Shown piece by piece: positions 59,525 to 64,000 of a DNA stretch of 64,000 nt (the first letter of the stretch is position 1; each line of letters begins with the position of its first letter). The notes beneath the pieces were generated by a model. The model was given only the letters and a program-made list of their open reading frames with translations. It searched no databases and was not told where the DNA came from. This DNA comes from Flavihumibacter petaseus NBRC 106054. Its GTDB lineage: Bacteria; Bacteroidota; Bacteroidia; Chitinophagales; Chitinophagaceae. Location: the NCBI RefSeq assembly GCF_000974785.1, contig NZ_BBWV01000001.1, forward strand, positions 744,001 to 808,000, read 5' to 3'. Both the position numbers and the translations under genes were made by a program.

Positions 59525-62116
59525 ATGGCAACTAAAAAGAACTGGAAAGAAATACTGTCCGGTTTCGCCGGAAAATTGCATTGGAAAGAATTGCTTGCCA
59601 TTCTCTTCATATTGCTCGGCATCTATTTTTTCAGGCATGAACGGCATGAACTGAAAGCGCTCCAGCCCTATCTTAAATCAGCCGATAATAGCTGGATGCT
59701 GTTTGGCCTGGCCGTAACCGGGATTTATATTTTTTTTCAGGCAGCACTGTTCGTATTCAGCTTTCAGGCTGTCGGATCAAATCTGTCCTGGCCGGCAGCG
59801 TTTATGCTGTTTCTCAAACGGAACTTCATCAGCACCTTTCTTCCGGGAGGCGGCATAACAGCATTTGCCTACCTGCCGGGAATGTTGCGTAAGGAAAAAA
59901 TAGACCGCCATCATATTTACCAGGGAGCAGGATTGCAGGGTTTCATTGGTATCCTGAGCCTGGTAATCGTTGGTATACCTGTTATCCTGTATGGCGCGCT
60001 GCACCGGCAATCAGTAAAAGGTGCCTGGCCCGCACTGGCTGTGGCACTGCTGATCCTGTTTATGATCTGGCGCGCCTTTCAGTCATTCCGGTCACGCGGG
60101 TGGCTGTACCAGTCGCTGTTGCGCTTCTTTCCTGCACTGGAAAAAGAAATGGAAAACATTTTTTCGCTGTCCTTTTCATACAGGTCATTTACCGTGGCTG
60201 TATTGTCGTCCATCGCCATCGAGATGACAGGTGTATTGCATATTGTGATTGCCATGAAAGCCGGCTATCTTCCCGTAAGCCTGGAAGCAGCCTTCATGGG
60301 CTATGTCGTTTCCACGCTCTTCATGCTCATCTCTCCGTTCCTGAAAGGCCTTGGCGCAGTGGAACTATCACTCACCTTCATCCTGAAACAATATGGCTAT
60401 GACACCCTTGCTGCGCTACAAATAACACTGCTATACCGTCTTTTTGAATTCTGGCTGCCCCTGTTTGCAGGGCTGCTCAGCTGGGCCTGGAAAGGACGGA
60501 ATATATTTGTACGCCTGCTGCCTCCCGCACTGATCTTCCTGCTCGGCGCCGTCAACATTTTCTCCGTACTTACCCCGCCGCTCGCAGACCGCATGCACCT
60601 GCTGCACGGATATCTCCCATATACTTACATTCACGCCTCCAACTGGCTGGTGATCCTTACTGGTCTCTTGCTGATGGTGAACGCCGCTTTTCTCATTCGG
60701 GGACTTCGTGCGGCCTGGTGGTTTGCGCTTTTCTTTTCAGTACTCTCCCTGGTCGGCCACCTGACCAAGGCCCTCGATTACGAGGAAGCCCTGCTGGCGC
60801 TGACCATTATCGTTGTGCTGCTGACTACCCGTAAACAATACCGTCAGAAAAGCAATGCCCGTTTTATCCGCATCGGCGTTATTACCGCCCTGGCAGTTTT
60901 TGGCATCGTGCTGATCTTCGGCACCATTGGTTTCTACCAGCTTGACCGCAGGAATTTCGGTATCGACTTTTCCTGGCGTCAATCATTCACGTATGCACTA
61001 CACCAATTCCTGCTGGTGAAAGAAGACAACCTGGTTCCCGTCACACGATTCGGAAAAGAATTCCTGATCTCTTTGCGTGTATTGGCTTCCGGCGCGTGGA
61101 TCTTTTTGTTCTACACGATCATTCGCCCCTATGTAGTCAAACACAGCACTGATGAGACCGATCAGGAAAAAGTATCCTTTCTCCTGAGCCAGTATGGCAA
61201 CTCACCAGTTGACTATTTTAAATCAGATGAAGACAAACTGTGGTACTTCCCAGAGGGACTGGATGCATTTGTCGCCTATAAAATTGCCAATGGATTTGCG
61301 ATCGTACTCGAAGAACCGGTGGCGGCACCTGCCGAAAAGTTACCGGCACTGCTCGCCTTTGAACAGCAATGCCGCAGCTGGGGACTGAAGCCGGCTTACT
61401 ACCGCATCGATGAAGACGCTTGGTATTATTTTGAGCATCTGAAAAAGAAGAAACTATTGATCGGACAGGAAGCCATCCTGGATCTCACTCAATTTACCCT
61501 CGAAGGCAAACAAAACAAATCATTGCGTAACGGGCTGAACAGCCTGCAGAAAAAAGGCTATTCGGTCGCCCTCATCAAAGCACCGCTTGAAGACACATTG
61601 CTAAGCGAATTAAAGGCAGTCTCCGATGAGTGGCTTGAAGCATTCAACAAATCAGAGATGCGTTTTTCCCAGGGTGTATTTGACCCGGAAGTGATCCGCG
61701 AACAGGATGTGGTTACACTACGTGATGCAGATGGCAGGCTCGTAGCGTTCCTGAATATCATTCCCGATTTTGCCCCGGAAGAATGTACCTATGACCTTAT
61801 CCGCAAAACAGTAGATGCTCCGGGCGGCAGCATGGATGCCCTGCTTGTAGAAATGATCCGTTATGGAAAGGAAGAAGGTTTTTCTTTCCTTAACCTTGGT
61901 CTTGTTCCCATGAGCGGCATTGAAGAACCAGACAGCACAGCTGAGCGTGTGGTAAAATATGCTTACGAGAAGATCAAACGGTTCCGGCACTACCAGGGGC
62001 TCCGTGAATTCAAGGAAAAATATGCAGGAACCTGGGAAAACAAATACCTCGTGTATGAGAATGATTTTGACCTGTTGCAGTTGCCGGTGGCGTTGAACAA
62101 GGTCATGCAGGGGTGA
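59525..62116 (+). CDS. MprF-like lysyl-phosphatidylglycerol synthase/flippase
   Basis: An 863-residue two-part membrane protein. The N-terminal part (about residues 18-530) has many hydrophobic segments and conserved flippase-domain features (LKRNFISTFLPGGGITAFAYLPG, SPFLKGLGAVELSLTF). The C-terminal DUF2156 domain (about 550-850) is a GNAT-like aminoacyl-tRNA-dependent transferase with LRNGLNSLQKKGYSV and FSQGVFDPEVIREQD. It is predicted to add a basic amino acid, usually lysine, to phosphatidylglycerol or a related lipid and to move it outward, lowering envelope negative charge. It stands alone after the efflux terminator. Confidence 0.85.
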   Translation: MATKKNWKEILSGFAGKLHWKELLAILFILLGIYFFRHERHELKALQPYLKSADNSWMLFGLAVTGIYIFFQAALFVFSFQAVGSNLSWPAAFMLFLKRNFISTFLPGGGITAFAYLPGMLRKEKIDRHHIYQGAGLQGFIGILSLVIVGIPVILYGALHRQSVKGAWPALAVALLILFMIWRAFQSFRSRGWLYQSLLRFFPALEKEMENIFSLSFSYRSFTVAVLSSIAIEMTGVLHIVIAMKAGYLPVSLEAAFMGYVVSTLFMLISPFLKGLGAVELSLTFILKQYGYDTLAALQITLLYRLFEFWLPLFAGLLSWAWKGRNIFVRLLPPALIFLLGAVNIFSVLTPPLADRMHLLHGYLPYTYIHASNWLVILTGLLLMVNAAFLIRGLRAAWWFALFFSVLSLVGHLTKALDYEEALLALTIIVVLLTTRKQYRQKSNARFIRIGVITALAVFGIVLIFGTIGFYQLDRRNFGIDFSWRQSFTYALHQFLLVKEDNLVPVTRFGKEFLISLRVLASGAWIFLFYTIIRPYVVKHSTDETDQEKVSFLLSQYGNSPVDYFKSDEDKLWYFPEGLDAFVAYKIANGFAIVLEEPVAAPAEKLPALLAFEQQCRSWGLKPAYYRIDEDAWYYFEHLKKKKLLIGQEAILDLTQFTLEGKQNKSLRNGLNSLQKKGYSVALIKAPLEDTLLSELKAVSDEWLEAFNKSEMRFSQGVFDPEVIREQDVVTLRDADGRLVAFLNIIPDFAPEECTYDLIRKTVDAPGGSMDALLVEMIRYGKEEGFSFLNLGLVPMSGIEEPDSTAERVVKYAYEKIKRFRHYQGLREFKEKYAGTWENKYLVYENDFDLLQLPVALNKVMQG

Positions 62117-62123
62117 AAACGCC

Positions 62124-62160
62124 GTTTAGTTGTTTACCTGTTTATTTGTTTAGTAGTTAC
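62124..62160. repeat. Tandem 8-base repeat GTTTANNN
   Basis: GTTTA occurs at 62124, 62132, 62140 and 62148, exactly every 8 bases, with three variable bases after each; a shortened unit (GTTAC) follows at 62156. It lies just downstream of the mprF-like stop. Confidence 0.65.
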
Positions 62161-62280
62161 CTCGTGCAAGACCTGGTACTGAAGTGAGCCTGAAGGCACG
62201 ACTGTATTGAAACATATCCTGATTATTTTTTTTGAATGCTTGTTTGACAAATACAAAATCATCATACAAACAAATCCAAC

Positions 62281-62334
62281 CTTTGCCCCTTTGCTCCTTA
62301 GCGTGCTTTGCGCGAAATAAAGGCGCGCAGCGCC
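62281..62334. repeat. Possible dispersed CTTTGC-type intergenic repeat
   Basis: The stretch contains CTTTGCCCC, TTTGCTCCTTAGCG, TGCTTTGCGCG and AAAGGCGCGCAGCGCC in close order. From memory, similar short repeats occur between genes in many Bacteroidota. Only one copy is in the window, so repetition is not shown here. Confidence 0.3.
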
Positions 62335-62369
62335 ACCAACACGAGCAAAATGTTCCCTGCATTCTTTTC

Positions 62370-63119
62370 TTACTGGGCGAGGTATCCGCCATCTACAGGA
62401 TAGTAACCACCGGTCACGAATGATGCTTTACTGCTGCACAACCATAACACCAGTTCGGCAACTTCTTCAGGTGCACCCAAGCGGCCCATGGGATGCAGCG
62501 ATTCAAGCTGGCGGCGCGCTTCATCAGACATTCCTTTTAGTAAAGGCGTATCGATATAACCCGGACCGACGGCGTTTATCCTGATCCCTTTGGCCGCATA
62601 TTCAAGGGCGGCAGCTTTGGTAAGTCCCACAACGCCGTGTTTGGCTGCAACATATGCCGGAGACTGCCGTGTTCCCGCAGCACCAAGGATTGAAGCCATA
62701 TTCACAATTGCTCCGCCACCACTTTCGAGGATCGCAGGCAACTGGTACCGCATGCCATAGAACACGCCATTCAGATTGATGTCAATGACTTTGTTCCATC
62801 CGTCTACCGGGTATTCGCCGGTAAGTGCAATAGGACCGCCAATACCAGCATTGTTGACGGCGATATGCAACGCGCCGTAAGCAGATACTGCTGCGTGTAC
62901 CAGCTTTTCGTGATCAGCAGCAAGCGCAGCATCTGCTTTGACAAAAATGACTTCCCTGCGGGCATTGTAAATGAGATCGTAGGTTTCCCTGCCCGATTTT
63001 TCATCAATATCGGCAAGTACTACTTTGGCTCCTGCTTCTGCAAAGAGGATGGCAATTTCCCGGCCGATGCCTGAACCGGCACCGGTGATGATAGCAACTT
63101 TGTGATAAATTGGTCCCAT
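62370..63119 (-). CDS. SDR-family NAD(P)-dependent oxidoreductase
   Basis: A 249-residue classical short-chain dehydrogenase. The cofactor motif is ITGAGSGIGREIA (residues 12-24), the structural NNAGIGG motif follows near residue 90, and the catalytic Tyr-X3-Lys is in SPAYVAAKHGVVG (about residues 153-165). The C-terminal VTGGYYPVDGGYLAQ is typical. The acidic residue in VLADIDEKSG after strand 2 favours NAD. The substrate is unknown. It follows the outer-membrane-type gene by 2 bases on the same strand, so they are probably co-transcribed. Confidence 0.9.
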   Translation of the reverse strand: MGPIYHKVAIITGAGSGIGREIAILFAEAGAKVVLADIDEKSGRETYDLIYNARREVIFVKADAALAADHEKLVHAAVSAYGALHIAVNNAGIGGPIALTGEYPVDGWNKVIDINLNGVFYGMRYQLPAILESGGGAIVNMASILGAAGTRQSPAYVAAKHGVVGLTKAAALEYAAKGIRINAVGPGYIDTPLLKGMSDEARRQLESLHPMGRLGAPEEVAELVLWLCSSKASFVTGGYYPVDGGYLAQ

Positions 63120-63121
63120 GA

Positions 63122-63925
63122 TCAGAATTGAGTATTGAATCCGACAAATGTCTGGTACTTCGGTTGTCCGATACCATTGGCGAGTACGGTGAACTGCGGT
63201 TCTGCAAAAATGTTGAATACAATCTTGTTTACCTTGACCACTTTTCCTACCCCGAGGCCTACAGGTACACTGTATTCACCATTGCGCAGATTAAAGGTCC
63301 AGATACCGGTACTTCGGAGATAAGTTCCTCCACCAATCTGCCAGATAGCGAAGATCTGCGGAAAAAAAGTATTGACTTCATCGCGATCACTCTGACCAGC
63401 AAATGATGCCTGCCATTGAAGGAGTCCACCCCATTGTATAAGCCTGTTGCTGGCCATAAACGCCAAAATTGCAATACCACCCTGCCACTTCCCCGATCCA
63501 AGGTTATGCGAAGCTGTAGGCGCAGTAATGGTGGGTCCGATACCAAATTGATTTCCTGATTTGGTTGATCGGGAATAGATCCCGAAAATGTTAAAATCAC
63601 CCGTACCGGTGGTGGGCGACTTCCCAGCTTCCGAAGAAACAACAAATGGCATGCTGGCCCGGATCAAAACGCGACCCACAGGTTGTGCATACCTGACAAT
63701 CATCTGGCTCATGGAGGCATCCTCAATCCCATACAGTTTTGAAACCAGGTAAGTGTGCAGGTTCAGTGCTTTCGTACTGGCCATCGGGTTATTGGCCTTT
63801 TTGATTTCTTCATCGGAGAGTCCGGCTCCGCCCGCAGGCTTGGGAGGTTCCTGTTCCTGCGCGAACAGGGCCAGGGGTAAAACCATCAGTGCAGTCATCA
63901 GAATTCGAGCTGTCAGATAGCGCAT
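63122..63925 (-). CDS. Putative outer-membrane transporter-like protein
   Basis: A 267-residue protein from the ATG at 63925 (signal peptide MRYLTARILMTALMVLPLALFAQ); longer in-frame starts exist up to 63991 but would bury the signal. The mature protein begins with a Pro/Gly/Glu-rich stretch and continues with alternating beta-strand segments with Gly turns (FGIGPTITAPTAS, VPVGLGVGKVVKVN, NIFAEPQFTVL), and ends TFVGFNTQF with a terminal Phe, as in outer-membrane barrels. It resembles MetA-pathway/transporter-type barrel proteins. No substrate can be named. It precedes the SDR gene. Confidence 0.72.
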   Translation of the reverse strand: MRYLTARILMTALMVLPLALFAQEQEPPKPAGGAGLSDEEIKKANNPMASTKALNLHTYLVSKLYGIEDASMSQMIVRYAQPVGRVLIRASMPFVVSSEAGKSPTTGTGDFNIFGIYSRSTKSGNQFGIGPTITAPTASHNLGSGKWQGGIAILAFMASNRLIQWGGLLQWQASFAGQSDRDEVNTFFPQIFAIWQIGGGTYLRSTGIWTFNLRNGEYSVPVGLGVGKVVKVNKIVFNIFAEPQFTVLANGIGQPKYQTFVGFNTQF

Positions 63926-64000
63926 GCGGTAAATTTTATGTGGTGGTGTATCCACATCTACCTGACAGTTCTGAAGGCGTCGTAACGCCACCCATTATCA

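Larger units (their letters stand above)
62117..62369. other. Non-coding stretch between mprF-like and SDR genes
   Basis: These 253 bases have no convincing gene. They hold a short tandem repeat (62124-62160) and a segment (62281-62334) rich in CTTTGC/GCTTTGCGC/AAAGGCGC words that resembles dispersed intergenic repeats of Bacteroidota genomes. No terminator with a T run is clear for either convergent gene. Confidence 0.5.

Noticed and set aside
62232-62423. 63-codon plus-strand frame before and over the SDR gene end
   Set aside because: It runs through the CTTTGC-rich repeat-like block and into the opposite-strand SDR gene; no protein features.

Overview
The window looks like a chromosomal segment of a Bacteroidota bacterium, most probably family Chitinophagaceae or a close relative. 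This is inferred from gene content. It carries type IX secretion/gliding proteins (PorV, GldJ-like, PorP/SprF), bacillithiol synthesis (BshA), Bacteroidota families such as DUF4292, DUF4288 and DUF983, LytTR two-component systems and GH78/GH31 enzymes with signal peptides. Several upstream regions hold TTTG / TAnnTTTG promoter-like pairs. No rRNA, tRNA, CRISPR array, insertion sequence or prophage was found. Coding density is very high: many convergent genes abut or overlap at their stops (17551/17552, 26053-26063, 29555-29558, 38736-38744).

Region by region. 1-7.9 kb: the end of a DMT-type transporter, then a leftward operon of a Gfo/Idh/MocA oxidoreductase, a NagB-like deaminase and two secreted alpha-L-rhamnosidases, without SusC/SusD. 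8-12.7 kb: leucine cluster leuC-leuD-leuA-like-leuB. 12.7-16.4 kb: leftward trio of an APC permease, a Tat-exported HisC-like aminotransferase and an auxin-efflux-type carrier. 16.4-23.1 kb: Tat-exported oxidoreductase, GH31 glucosidase with two tandem periplasmic LolA-like paralogues, adenine deaminase. 23.2-26.1 kb: LiaF-like membrane protein, DUF4288 protein and a LytS/LytR-type two-component pair. 26-43 kb: housekeeping genes (HAD phosphatase, anmK, upp, 3-methyladenine glycosylase, RsmI-like methylase, M28 and M16 peptidases, bshA, pncB, EnvC-like factor, DUF4292 lipoprotein, dut, ispF) with porP/sprF-like and porV genes. 43-47.5 kb: gldJ-like, murF and a DUF983 gene after a 514-base non-coding stretch. 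47.5-51.5 kb: xylBA with a divergent AraC regulator. 51.5-59.5 kb: a likely metal-resistance module. 59.5-64 kb: MprF-like flippase/synthase, an SDR and an outer-membrane-type protein.

The most interesting unit is at 51.5-59.5 kb. An RprXY-like sensor/regulator pair is followed by a CzcCBA-type RND efflux operon. Immediately upstream of both blocks lies an array of TTAAC-like boxes repeated every 10-11 bases, the helical phasing expected of an OmpR/PhoB-family operator. The first array sits in the intergenic region shared with a divergent, short 56-residue secreted His/Lys-rich protein that has its own promoter-like sequence and terminator. Together these suggest one autoregulated envelope/metal stress regulon including a small periplasmic peptide. 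A second candidate unit is the permease, exported aminotransferase and carrier trio, which would be a periplasmic transamination system if the Tat signal is functional.
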